A DNA stretch of 64,000 bases from Streptomyces caeruleatus (lineage in GTDB: Bacteria > Actinomycetota > Actinomycetes > Streptomycetales > Streptomycetaceae). Below the pieces are notes generated by a model. It saw only the letters and a program-made list of their open reading frames with translations, made no database searches and was not told the origin of the DNA. The stretch covers positions 364,915 to 428,914 of the forward strand of contig NZ_KQ948930.1 of NCBI RefSeq assembly GCF_001514235.1. Reading direction: 5' to 3'. The stretch's first letter is position 1. Every line of letters starts with the position of its first letter. Positions 16,909 to 27,038 of the stretch are shown here, in pieces. A program made the translations under genes and the position numbers.

Positions 16909-16936
16909 CCAGCCTAAGGCCGGGGGGACCCCCTGG
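16909..16936. repeat. Short palindromic element before nagE2
   Basis: CCAGCCTAAGGCCG followed by GGGGGACCCCCTGG forms a small palindrome (GGGGG-A-CCCCC at 16923-16933, with outer CCAG/CTGG). It ends directly at the GGAGGAAG ribosome site of nagE2, so the hairpin could influence translation start. It resembles the palindrome that disrupts the SMR gene. Confidence 0.5.
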
Positions 16937-16944
16937 AGGAAGTT

Positions 16945-18210
<1,266 letters not shown>

Positions 18211-18233
18211 GCCGGGCGGCCCACGAACAACGG

Positions 18234-18270
18234 CGAAGGCCCCGGAACCGGGAAGGTTCCGGGGCCTTCG
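18234..18270 (+). terminator. Strong terminator after nagE2
   Basis: A perfect 16-bp stem CGAAGGCCCCGGAACC / GGTTCCGGGGCCTTCG with the loop GGGAA, 23 bases after the nagE2 stop. It can also stop transcripts arriving from the convergent metallo-hydrolase gene. Confidence 0.88.
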
Positions 18271-18344
18271 CGCACATACGGGCCTGAACCCCGTACGGGC
18301 TGTTCCACCACGGTCCGGCTCTCGACCGGACTGATCCCGACCGG

Positions 18345-19097
18345 CTAGATCTCGTACGTCTGCCTGGGCGCAGCCAGCGCCACCGGGCCGTCGTAGACCT
18401 CGCGCGCGTCGGCCAGGTTGACCTCGGGGTCGGTCCACGGCGGGATGTGGGTGAGGACCATGCGCCGGGCGCCCGCGCGGGCCGCGGTCTGACCTGCCTC
18501 ACGGCCGTTGAGGTGCAGGTCGGGGATGTTCTCCTTGCCGTGCGTGAAGGCGGCCTCGCACAGGAACAGGTCGGCGTCACGGGCGAGTTCGTCCAGGGCC
18601 GTGCTGATGCCCGTGTCACCGGAGTAGGTCAGGATCTTCCCGGCGTGCTCGATCCGGATGCCGTACGCCTCCACCGGGTGGGCCACGCGTTCCGTGTGCA
18701 CCGTGAACGGGCCGATCTCGAAGGTGGACGGCTTGACCGTGTGGAAGTCGAAGACCTCGCTCATGGACGAGGCGGTGGGGGTGTCGGCGTAGGCGGTGGT
18801 CAGGCGCTGTTCCGTGCCCTCGGGTCCGTAGACCGGGATCGGGTCGCAGCGGCCGCCGTCGTGCCGGTAGTAGCGCGCGACGAAATACGCGCACATGTCG
18901 ATGCAGTGGTCGGCGTGCAGATGGCTGAGGAAGATCGCGTCAAGGTCGTAGAGACCGCAGTGGCGCTGCAGCTCGCCCAGGGCGCCGTTGCCCATGTCGA
19001 GAAGCAGCCGGAAGCCGTCGGCCTCGACGAGGTAGCTCGAGCAGGCCGATTCCGCGGACGGGAACGACCCCGAGCAGCCGACGACGGTGAGCTTCAT
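18345..19097 (-). CDS. Metallo-beta-lactamase-fold hydrolase (RNase Z/ElaC-like)
   Basis: 250 residues, cytoplasmic. The metal-binding motif is SHLHADHCID, preceded by YLVEADGFRLLLDMGNG; later ligands fall in TYSGDTGIS (Asp) and LTHIPPWTD (His). The start MKLTVVGCSGSFPS is the classical first strand of this fold. GGAGG lies 10 bases before the ATG. It belongs to the branch that includes tRNase Z and cyclic-nucleotide phosphodiesterases; the exact substrate cannot be assigned. Confidence 0.85.
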   Translation of the reverse strand: MKLTVVGCSGSFPSAESACSSYLVEADGFRLLLDMGNGALGELQRHCGLYDLDAIFLSHLHADHCIDMCAYFVARYYRHDGGRCDPIPVYGPEGTEQRLTTAYADTPTASSMSEVFDFHTVKPSTFEIGPFTVHTERVAHPVEAYGIRIEHAGKILTYSGDTGISTALDELARDADLFLCEAAFTHGKENIPDLHLNGREAGQTAARAGARRMVLTHIPPWTDPEVNLADAREVYDGPVALAAPRQTYEI

Positions 19098-19610
19098 GAA
19101 ACAGAAACCTCCGCTGGCGGGAAATCCAGAAGATCGGGGACAGGGGCGTCGGGGGTCGTGCGGTTCGTCGAGCGTAAGGCGCAAAACCTCCGGTCGCTCC
19201 TCCGCCAAGGGCTGTTGTGGGCGAACTCACCTGTGCGGCGCTGCCATACGGGTTACCTGGGGTTCAGGTGTTCGGCCATGATCCGAGGGCGCATCGCCAT
19301 TGCTGCGGCCACGGTGCCGCCCAGCCGGGCCGCCACGGTCCTGGAGCCCTTGGCGTGCCTGATCAGGGCGCTTGTACACGTGTGCTTCAGAGCGTGGAGC
19401 CGAGTGCCCGTCCTGCTTCGCCGGGTACGCCTTCAGGTGAGCGGCAACGACGGGACGTGGGCAAGCTTGCCCTTCTGCTGGGCCTTCCTGGCGCCACGGG
19501 GCCAGACCGTTCACCCTGTCCAGTCCCGAACGTCGATCTTCACTCAGGGAGTGGCGGCGACGCTCGTGCGCTCAGCGGCGTTGCAGCGACCATTACTCCC
19601 GGTACCGCAG
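19098..19610. other. 513-base gap between the hydrolase gene and eccC
   Basis: No intact gene is visible. It contains the promoter region of the metallo-hydrolase and a possible integrase remnant at 19253-19432 (separate entry). It marks the left border of the accessory ESX block. Confidence 0.5.
19253..19432 (-). pseudogene. Possible decayed tyrosine-recombinase C-terminus
   Basis: On the minus strand, a frame open between TGA at 19433-19435 and TAA at 19253-19255 reads RLHALKHTCTSALI, then RHAKGSRTVAARLGG. This resembles the catalytic HxLRHT(x)AS-x-LI...RLGH block of phage-type integrases. The rest of the domain, including the nucleophile Tyr, is not visible, and an in-frame stop precedes the segment. 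The match is short, so it is only suggestive; its position beside the ESX block makes it worth checking. Confidence 0.35.
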
Positions 19611-22600
19611 TCACTCCACTCCGATGAGCCCTGTCTGCACCAACAGGTTGCCCCGCCGTCGCGAGACGAAGATCCCCCGCCCCGTCGGCATCGTGCGCGG
19701 GCGTACGTTCCCGAGGATGTCGCCCTCGTTCGGGTCGCCGGAGAGCACCACGCCCTGCGCGCCCAGCTCCTTGATCCGCTGCATGAAGGGCTCGTACGAG
19801 GACCGGCCGGCACCCGCGGTGTTGCGGGCGACGATGAAGCGGATGCCGACGTCGCGGGCGAACGGGAGGAGGTCCGTGAGCGGGGCGAGAGGGTTGCCAC
19901 TGGACGTCGAAACCAGGTCGTAGTCGTCGACCACCACGTAGATCGTCGGGCCGCTCCACCAGCTGCGTGCCCGCAGCTGGTCGGCCGTGACCTCGGGCGA
20001 GGGCGTGCGTCGGCGCATGAGGTCGGCCAGGGCCTCCACGTGGTGGTCCATGGCGTTGGACATGGGCACGTACTCGGCCAGGTGGGTTGCCGGGGTGGCG
20101 TCCAGGAGCGAGCGACGGTTGTCGATGACGAAGAGTTTGCAGGAGTCCCCGTTGTGCAGGCCGGTGATCTGCTTGATGAGCAGGCGCAGGAGATTGGATT
20201 TGCCGGACTCGCTCTCGCCGAAGACGAGGAAGAAGGGGTCCTGGTCGAAATTGACGTGGACGGGTTCGAGGTTGTTCTCGTCGAGGGCGAAGGCGACGCC
20301 GCGGTCCGGCTCCGCAAGGGCTGCGGGCAGGTCGGCGAAGGGGAGGTGGCGTGGCAGGAGACGGACGGCCGGCGCGCCGGGTGCTGTCCAGTGGCGGTCC
20401 ACGTCGCGGCTCATGGCGGCGGTCGCCTCGGACAGGTTGTCGTCGGAGTGGATGCCGTCGATGCGGGGAACCGCTGCCATGAAGTGCAGTGCTTCGGGTG
20501 TGACGCCTCGGCCGGGCACGCCGGCCGGGACGTTTCCGGCTGCCTTGCGGTCCAGTTCGGAGTCCATGGGGTCGCCGAGCCGCAGTTCGAGGCGGTTCAT
20601 CAGCAGGTCCTTGAGGTTGGCGCGGACCTCCATGGCGCGGGAGGCGGTGAGGATCAGGTGGATGCCGTAGCCAAGGCCGCGCGCGGCGATGTCGAGTACG
20701 GCTGATTCCAGGGCCTCGTACTCCGTGCGGAAGTTCCCCCAGCCGTCGATGACCAGGAAGACATCACCCCACGGCTGGTCCGCCACCGGAATGTCACCGC
20801 GCGCCCGCATCCTGCGGAACGTGGCGATGGAGTCGATACCGGCGCTGCGGAAGTACTCCTCGCGGCGCGTCATGATGCCGTACACCTCGGCGACCGCGCG
20901 GCGCACCCGCTCGGGGTCCAGGCGTGAGGCGACCCCGCCGACGTGCGGCAGTCCGGAGACGGCGGACATGCCGCCACCGCCGAAGTCCAGCCCGTAGAAC
21001 TGGACCTCGTGCGGAGTGTGGGTCAGCGCGAACGCGGCGATGATCGTCCGCAGCAGCGTCGACTTGCCCGACTGCGGGCCGCCGACGATCTGCATATGGC
21101 CGCCGGCCCCGGAGAAGTCCCGGTACAGCGCGTCGCGCCGTTGCTCGAAGGGCTTGTCGACGACACCGAGCGGCACGATGAGACGACCCGCGCCCTCGTA
21201 GCCGGGCTGGGTCAGGCCTCGGTCCTGCTGCCCGGCGAGTCCAGGGAGGAGGGCGTCCAGCGGCGGAGGGTTGTCCAGCGGCGGGAGCCACACCTGGTGC
21301 GCGGCCGGGCCCTGCCCGGTCAGTCGGCGGACGATGACGTCGAGCACGGTGTCGGCCAGGGCGTCGTCCCCGCCCGCTCGCGGGTCCGGCACCTGGGCCC
21401 GGGGGTCGGCCTGGACGTACTGCACCGGCACGGGGGCCGCGGTGAAGGGCACGGGACGGCGGTCCACCGGCAGCTGACCGTCCCCTGCGGTGGCCCGGGC
21501 CGAAGAGGGCCGGTGCGCGCCCGAGACGTAGGCGGCCTTGAAGCGGGCCATCTCGTCGGTGCCGTACTTCAGATAGCCCGAGCCGGGGACGTTCGGCAGG
21601 TGGTACGCGTCCGGCACACCGAGGGCGGCGCGGGACTCGGACTCGGAGAACGTCCGCAGTCCGATGCGGTACGACAGGTAGGTCTCCAGACCGCGCAGGC
21701 GGCCTTCCTCCAGGCGCTGCGAGGCGAGCAGCAGGTGGACGCCCAGGGAGCGGCCGATGCGGCCGATCTGGACGAACATGTCGATGAAGTCGGGCTTGGC
21801 GGTGAGGAGTTCGCTGAACTCGTCGATGACCAGGACGAGGGACGGGATCGGATCCAGCGCGGCGCCGGCCGAGCGGGCCTTCTCGTAGTCGTGGATGTTG
21901 GCGTGGTTGCCCGCCCGGCGCAGCAGTTCCTGGCGGCGGTTGAGCTCTCCGCGGATGGAGTCGCCCATGCGGTCCACGAGGGTCAGGTCGTCGGCGAGGT
22001 TGGTGATCACCGCGGCGACATGCGGCAGGTCAGCCATCCCTGCGAAGGTGGCACCGCCCTTGAAGTCCGCGAGGACGAAGTTCAGCGTCTCCGAGGAGTG
22101 GGTCACCGCCAGGCCGAGCACGAGGGTGCGCAGCAGCTCGGACTTCCCGGATCCGGTGGCGCCGACGCACAGGCCGTGCGGGCCCATGCCGTCCTGCGCG
22201 GCTTCCTTCAGGTCCAGCATCACCGGGGTGCCGTCCTCGCCGACCCCGATCGGGACCCGCAGGCGTTCGGCACGGGAGCGCGGGCGCCACGTACGGCCGA
22301 CGTCCACGGATTCCGCGTCGTCCAGGTCGAGGAGGTCGGTGAACTCCAGGTTGGCGAGCAGCGGCTCGTCCGCGTCGCCGCCGGACGCCATGTACAGGGG
22401 CGCGAGCTGCAGTGCGAGCGCCTCGGCCGCCTCGTGACTGAGACGGTCGGGCGTCCCTTCGTAGACGAGGCCGTCGCCGGACTCCAGGCGCAAGGAATGC
22501 GGATGCACCACGACCGAGAGACCGCCGCGTGCACCGGTGAGCCTGCCCGGCACGACCTCGACGATCGTGACCCCCTGCAGTCCCTCGGCCGCCGCCAGCG

Positions 22601-23576
22601 CCGACAACGGCGACAGCGTCTCTCCGTCGAGTACGACGACGACATGCGGCTGTTCCAGGAGGGGCTGGCCGCCGGCCTGGAACCGGGGACGCCCTTCGAG
22701 CTCCTCCTTGAGCAGCAGCTCCAGATCCTGGGCGGTGGACGTGATCAGACGGCGGCTGCCCGCTCCGTCACTTCCCTCGGTCCGGACGTGCGGCAGCCAC
22801 TTCGCCCACTCCCAGTGCGAGGCCGCGTCCTGCCCGGCGGCGATGGCGACGACCAGGTCGTCAGGAGAGTGCAGAGAGGCCAGGGATGCCACCATCGCGC
22901 GCGCCGATGCCCTGACGTGAGTCTCGTCCCCGCTGAGGGTGAGGTGGTAGAAGGCCCGCAACGAGATCGCCATGGGCAGGCCCTCGATGGTGCTGTGGGC
23001 GGTGAGGAACTGCTTCATGGCCCCGGCGGTGAGCGGCTCCAGCTCGTCCACCGGAGCGGTCTCGGGCGCGACCAAGGGGGTGGCGAGCTGCTGGCCACCC
23101 AGACCGATCCGGACCTGCCCGAAGTCGTCGTCGCTGATACGCCGCTCCCAGACGCGGCTGCCCTCGGCGACCAGGGCCCACAACTGTTCGGGAGCCGGAT
23201 GCAGATAGAACTGGGCGTCGCGCTGAAGCCGGGCCGTACGCAGCACCGTGCGACGGGTTTTGGCCAGGTACTTCAGGTAGTCCCGTCGCATATCGGCGAG
23301 TTGGCCCTGGGTGCCGCGCCGGTAGCGGACGAGCATGGCGATGGCCATGGCGATCGTCGATGCGATCATGACCATGCCCATGATGCGCATCACCGGGTTC
23401 GGCGTCATGAAGAAGAAGACGACGGACCCACCCATGCCCAGCATGGGGAGCAGCTGCATCAGCGCGCCCTCCTGCTGCCCTCTGGGCAGCTCGGGCGGGG
23501 ATTGCAACTGCACTGGATCGGCGGGCACCTCGGTCGGCAAAGTCCTTGGTGGCCGTTTGACGACGATCTGGCTCAA
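19611..23576 (-). CDS. eccC: Type VII secretion ATPase EccC (FtsK/SpoIIIE family)
   Basis: 1321 residues. The motor ATPase of the ESX/type VII machine. Two N-terminal membrane helices (SVVFFFMTPNPVMRIMGMVM and following) are followed by three ATPase domains. Their P-loops are GATGSGKS (Lys about 478), GGPQSGKS (about 838) and GESESGKS (about 1126). Domain 1 has the Walker B-like SLVLVIDEFSELL. The TTG at 23576 is chosen because the product then starts SQIVVKRPPRTLP, as in other actinobacterial EccC, with a G-rich ribosome site before it. EccC is the single-polypeptide form, not split into Ca and Cb. It is divergent from eccD. Confidence 0.93.
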   Translation of the reverse strand: MSQIVVKRPPRTLPTEVPADPVQLQSPPELPRGQQEGALMQLLPMLGMGGSVVFFFMTPNPVMRIMGMVMIASTIAMAIAMLVRYRRGTQGQLADMRRDYLKYLAKTRRTVLRTARLQRDAQFYLHPAPEQLWALVAEGSRVWERRISDDDFGQVRIGLGGQQLATPLVAPETAPVDELEPLTAGAMKQFLTAHSTIEGLPMAISLRAFYHLTLSGDETHVRASARAMVASLASLHSPDDLVVAIAAGQDAASHWEWAKWLPHVRTEGSDGAGSRRLITSTAQDLELLLKEELEGRPRFQAGGQPLLEQPHVVVVLDGETLSPLSALAAAEGLQGVTIVEVVPGRLTGARGGLSVVVHPHSLRLESGDGLVYEGTPDRLSHEAAEALALQLAPLYMASGGDADEPLLANLEFTDLLDLDDAESVDVGRTWRPRSRAERLRVPIGVGEDGTPVMLDLKEAAQDGMGPHGLCVGATGSGKSELLRTLVLGLAVTHSSETLNFVLADFKGGATFAGMADLPHVAAVITNLADDLTLVDRMGDSIRGELNRRQELLRRAGNHANIHDYEKARSAGAALDPIPSLVLVIDEFSELLTAKPDFIDMFVQIGRIGRSLGVHLLLASQRLEEGRLRGLETYLSYRIGLRTFSESESRAALGVPDAYHLPNVPGSGYLKYGTDEMARFKAAYVSGAHRPSSARATAGDGQLPVDRRPVPFTAAPVPVQYVQADPRAQVPDPRAGGDDALADTVLDVIVRRLTGQGPAAHQVWLPPLDNPPPLDALLPGLAGQQDRGLTQPGYEGAGRLIVPLGVVDKPFEQRRDALYRDFSGAGGHMQIVGGPQSGKSTLLRTIIAAFALTHTPHEVQFYGLDFGGGGMSAVSGLPHVGGVASRLDPERVRRAVAEVYGIMTRREEYFRSAGIDSIATFRRMRARGDIPVADQPWGDVFLVIDGWGNFRTEYEALESAVLDIAARGLGYGIHLILTASRAMEVRANLKDLLMNRLELRLGDPMDSELDRKAAGNVPAGVPGRGVTPEALHFMAAVPRIDGIHSDDNLSEATAAMSRDVDRHWTAPGAPAVRLLPRHLPFADLPAALAEPDRGVAFALDENNLEPVHVNFDQDPFFLVFGESESGKSNLLRLLIKQITGLHNGDSCKLFVIDNRRSLLDATPATHLAEYVPMSNAMDHHVEALADLMRRRTPSPEVTADQLRARSWWSGPTIYVVVDDYDLVSTSSGNPLAPLTDLLPFARDVGIRFIVARNTAGAGRSSYEPFMQRIKELGAQGVVLSGDPNEGDILGNVRPRTMPTGRGIFVSRRRGNLLVQTGLIGVE

Positions 23577-23843
23577 AGCTGACCCGTCCCCCTCGCGGAC
23601 TTCAAGAGCCCTTGTCCGCACCCCCGTGGCGCCGACTCCATCCGGGTCGGATCCTACTGGCGGGCACTGACATTGCGGACGGTAGGGTGACGGCCACGCG
23701 TGTGCGCACCCGCGAACAACCAACGAATTCGGGGTCATTCACGGAAATTCGGAACCCGAATGGGAGCGGGCGCGGGAACGGACACACGAACGGGACAGGG
23801 GCGGGGCCCGCGAGTTGAGAAGCACCGCGAGGGGGAGAAGTAC

Positions 23844-25418
23844 GTGCCTGCGACAGTTCGAGCGGCAGGAAACACCGGCGGTCACCCGGGACCAGGGGGC
23901 CATCCGGGGGCGGGGGCTCATCCGGGACCGGGGCAGCACTGGGGACCAGGGATGCCGACCGTTCGCAGCACCGGCTTCCGCCGGATCATCGTGGCCGCAC
24001 CCGACAGTCGGATCGATGTGGCACTGCCCGACGACATTCCCCTCGCGCACCTCTTCCCGGAGATCCTGCGCCTGTCCGGACAGACGCCGGCGCCCGGGGC
24101 CCCGGTCGGCTATCACCTGGTACGCCGGGACGGCACGGTGCTCGACGAGGCACGCTCGCTCGCCGCACAGCGCATCGCCGACGGCGACTTCCTCCTGCTG
24201 CGTCCCTTCGCCGACTCCCTCCCGCCCGCGGTGTTCGACGACGTCTCGCACGCCACGGCCAGCGCCGTCACCCGCGACCGCACGCTGTGGAACGACGAAC
24301 TCCTGCGCACCGCAGGCCTCTTCGGTAGCTGTGTGCTGCTGATGCTGCTCGCCTTCGTGGCCTGGAGTTCCGACGTCCGGCACGACATGAACGGGCTTCC
24401 GGGCATCGTGGCCGCGGTCTCGGGCCTGGTCCTGCTGGCGATCGCCACGGTCCGCGCCCGGGTGTACGACGACCGCGGCTCGTCGGTGGCCTTCGGTGTC
24501 GGCGCCCTCGCGAACCTGGGAGTCGCGGGCAGCGGTCTGCTCGCGCTGCCGGCCGGGGAGGGCATCGGCAGGCTGCAGTTCCTGCTCGCCTGCGCCGCCG
24601 TGCTGGTGGGATCCGTGGTACTGGTCTTCCTCACACCGAGCGGCGACGGCCCCTTCGTCGCCTTTGCGTTCGCTTCGGCTATCGGCATGCTGCTGACGTT
24701 CGTCGCGATCCTCGCCGAAATGCGGCCGGCGGAGATCGCGGCGGTCTGCTCCCCGCTCGCCCTGGGCGCTCTCGCCTTCCTGCCGGGCCTGGCCACCCGC
24801 TTCGCCCGCCTTCCCATCGGCTTCGACCCGCCGCGCACCGCCATCGGCAGCGACTACGACGACACCGATGATGAAGCCGCTGAGGTGTCGGCCGTCATCG
24901 ACGCCGAGCGCATCGCCGCGCAAGCGCGGCGCGGCCACGAGCTGCTGCTCGGCCTGGTGGGCGGATGTGCGTTGATCGCAGCGGCTGCAGCCGCGGTACT
25001 CGGGTTCTCCGACGATGTCTGGGCCCAGCTCCTCGCGTTCGCCACGGGTTTGGCCCTGCTGATGCGCGCCCACCTGTTCCGGCACACGGTTCAGGTGGGT
25101 TGCACGCTCGCGGCGGGCCTTGCCTCGCTGGTGCTCCTGGGGCTCGGGCTCTCCCTCAACCCGCCCGGCCGAATGGTCCTGGAGGCTCTACGGGGTGACG
25201 GCACGGCCATGGCGGTCAGGCTGGTGTGGCTGTCGGTCGCGGTCGCCGTCGTCGCCGGGGCGATCGCCTCGATCGCGCTGATCGTTCCCCGCAAGGGGGT
25301 CACCCCGTTCTGGGGCCGATTCCTGGAGATCGCCGAGAGTTTCGTGCTGCTGACGCTGCTGCCGCTGTGTCTTGCGGTTTTCGGCGCCTACCAGCAGATG
25401 CGCTCGCTCTCATCGTGA
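23844..25418 (+). CDS. eccD: Type VII secretion membrane protein EccD
   Basis: 524 residues, the channel-forming ESX subunit. After a Gly/Pro/His-rich lead (GGHPGPGGHPGAGAHPGPGQ), residues about 45-125 form a ubiquitin-like YukD domain (FRRIIVAAPDSRIDVALPD, then FPEILRLSGQ). About eleven hydrophobic helices follow (for example GLFGSCVLLMLLAFVAW). The GTG at 23844 is chosen for GAGGGGGAGAAG directly upstream. First gene of an operon with eccB and mycP (60 and 15 bases between genes), divergent from eccC. Confidence 0.92.
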   Translation: MPATVRAAGNTGGHPGPGGHPGAGAHPGPGQHWGPGMPTVRSTGFRRIIVAAPDSRIDVALPDDIPLAHLFPEILRLSGQTPAPGAPVGYHLVRRDGTVLDEARSLAAQRIADGDFLLLRPFADSLPPAVFDDVSHATASAVTRDRTLWNDELLRTAGLFGSCVLLMLLAFVAWSSDVRHDMNGLPGIVAAVSGLVLLAIATVRARVYDDRGSSVAFGVGALANLGVAGSGLLALPAGEGIGRLQFLLACAAVLVGSVVLVFLTPSGDGPFVAFAFASAIGMLLTFVAILAEMRPAEIAAVCSPLALGALAFLPGLATRFARLPIGFDPPRTAIGSDYDDTDDEAAEVSAVIDAERIAAQARRGHELLLGLVGGCALIAAAAAAVLGFSDDVWAQLLAFATGLALLMRAHLFRHTVQVGCTLAAGLASLVLLGLGLSLNPPGRMVLEALRGDGTAMAVRLVWLSVAVAVVAGAIASIALIVPRKGVTPFWGRFLEIAESFVLLTLLPLCLAVFGAYQQMRSLSS

Positions 25419-25478
25419 GTTCCTCGTACGGGACCAGAACAACCAGAACAACCAGCGGGGGAAAGAGGCAGCAGAACG

Positions 25479-27023
25479 ATGGCATCACGGCGGGATGAGC
25501 TCAACGCCTACACCTTCGCGCGGCGGCGCCTGGTCGGCCAGTTCCTGCAGCCGAATCCGAACGGCACGGAAGAGGGCTGGCCCCGCCCCCTGCGCGCGGT
25601 CGTGCCGGGCGCGATCGTCGCGACGGTCGTCCTCGCGGCCTTCGGGGCCTGGGGCATGTTCAAGCCCGCCGCACCGCAGGGCTGGGACAAGCCCGAAGAG
25701 AACATCATCATCTCCAGCAAGTCGACCACCCGGTACGTGATCCTGACGACCGACGACAAGACGCAGTTGCACCCGGTGCTCAACATGTCCTCGGCGAAGC
25801 TGCTGCTGGCGCCCGACAAGGGCAAGGTCATCAACGTCGACGAATCGGTCCTCGACAACGGCAAGATCCCGCACGGCCCCACCCTCGGTATCCCCTATGC
25901 CCCCGACCGTCTGCCCGATGCCGGCGAAGCCGGGTCGAAGAAGCGCTGGGTGGTCTGCGAGCGCCCTGGCGAAGGCGGCCGTGCCATCCAGAAGGCGGCC
26001 TTCGTCCTCGCCGCTCGCGACATGGACCGGACCGAGGGCGCGGAGCGGCTGCGCGGCGGCGAGCTGATGTACGTGGAAGGCCCGGGCCCGGAGCGCACCC
26101 GCTACGTCGTCGACGCCAAGGGGACGGCGTACCCCGTCCAGAACGAGGAACTGCTGCTGCGCACAGTCGTCGGCGAAGGCCTGGAGCCCCAGCGGGTGTC
26201 AGCCGGCTGGCTGGCAACCCTGCACAAGGGCGACCCCATCACCTTCCCGGAGATCCCGGGCCGGCCCGGCGCCGACGCCGGGATCCAGGGCCAGCTGCCG
26301 ACGGCGGCCAACAAGGTGGGCATGGTCCTCCAGGCCCCCTCCGGCACCAGGATCCAGCAGTACGTCGTCCTGCGGGGACGGGTCGCCCCGGTCTCCGACT
26401 TCACAGCGAAGCTCCTGCTCAGCAGCAAAGCCCTGACCGACCTCGGACAGGCGAGCCGTGCGACGCCCGTCAGCGCCGGCAGCTTCACACCCGGGGCACC
26501 CTTCGGCGCCGAGAAGACCTGGCCCCAGCAGAAGCCTGAGCCGGTCAACTCGGCGAGCACCGACGAGGGCAGCCGCAACACCGTGTGCAACATTCTGCGC
26601 GACGTGGACCAGGACAATGGCGCCACGACCCTCAGCACCTGGGCGGGCAAGGACTTCCCGGCCACCCTCCCCACCGGTTCGAGCAGCGCGTACGTCACTC
26701 CCGGCTCGGGCCAGTTCTTCCGCCAGTTCACGGGCTCGTCGACCCGTTCCGGCTTCTTCTTCCTGGTCACCGACACCGGTCTGCGCTATGCGATGCAGTC
26801 CAACGGCGACAGCGAGTCGGACGACGCCGGCATCGGCTCCTCCGGCTCGGCCACAGAGCGACGGGAACAGCGCGAGGCGGCACTGCAGGAGGCGCAGCAG
26901 GCACAGAACCGCCTCGGCTACAAAGACGTCACACCGGCCCCGATCCCGGCCGCCTGGTCGGCGTTCCTGCCCACGGGGCCGCGGCTGTCGACGGGCGCGG
27001 CACGACAGCCGCAGGGCTCGTGA
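25479..27023 (+). CDS. eccB: Type VII secretion protein EccB
   Basis: 514 residues. The N-terminal MASRRDELNAYTFARRRLVG is the EccB signature, followed by one membrane helix (about 42-62). A large extracytoplasmic domain contains the repeated fold of EccB (PVLNMSSAKLLL, YVVLRGRVAPVSDFTAKLLL). A conserved cysteine pair (WVVCERPG and NTVCNILR) is present, and the GLRYAMQ segment lies near the end of the domain. It forms the periphery of the ESX membrane complex with EccD and EccC. The Ser/Glu/Gln-rich stretch near residue 460 is variable in the family. Confidence 0.93.
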   Translation: MASRRDELNAYTFARRRLVGQFLQPNPNGTEEGWPRPLRAVVPGAIVATVVLAAFGAWGMFKPAAPQGWDKPEENIIISSKSTTRYVILTTDDKTQLHPVLNMSSAKLLLAPDKGKVINVDESVLDNGKIPHGPTLGIPYAPDRLPDAGEAGSKKRWVVCERPGEGGRAIQKAAFVLAARDMDRTEGAERLRGGELMYVEGPGPERTRYVVDAKGTAYPVQNEELLLRTVVGEGLEPQRVSAGWLATLHKGDPITFPEIPGRPGADAGIQGQLPTAANKVGMVLQAPSGTRIQQYVVLRGRVAPVSDFTAKLLLSSKALTDLGQASRATPVSAGSFTPGAPFGAEKTWPQQKPEPVNSASTDEGSRNTVCNILRDVDQDNGATTLSTWAGKDFPATLPTGSSSAYVTPGSGQFFRQFTGSSTRSGFFFLVTDTGLRYAMQSNGDSESDDAGIGSSGSATERREQREAALQEAQQAQNRLGYKDVTPAPIPAAWSAFLPTGPRLSTGAARQPQGS

Positions 27024-27038
27024 GAGGCGGACCGAGCA

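Noticed and set aside
19217..19627. Plus-strand 136-codon frame in the gap before eccC
   Set aside because: No ribosome site, no domain, and it overlaps the 3' end of eccC.
20943..23582. 879-codon plus-strand frame opposite eccC
   Set aside because: A high-G+C shadow of eccC; composition is Val/Gly/Arg/His-rich with no fold signature.
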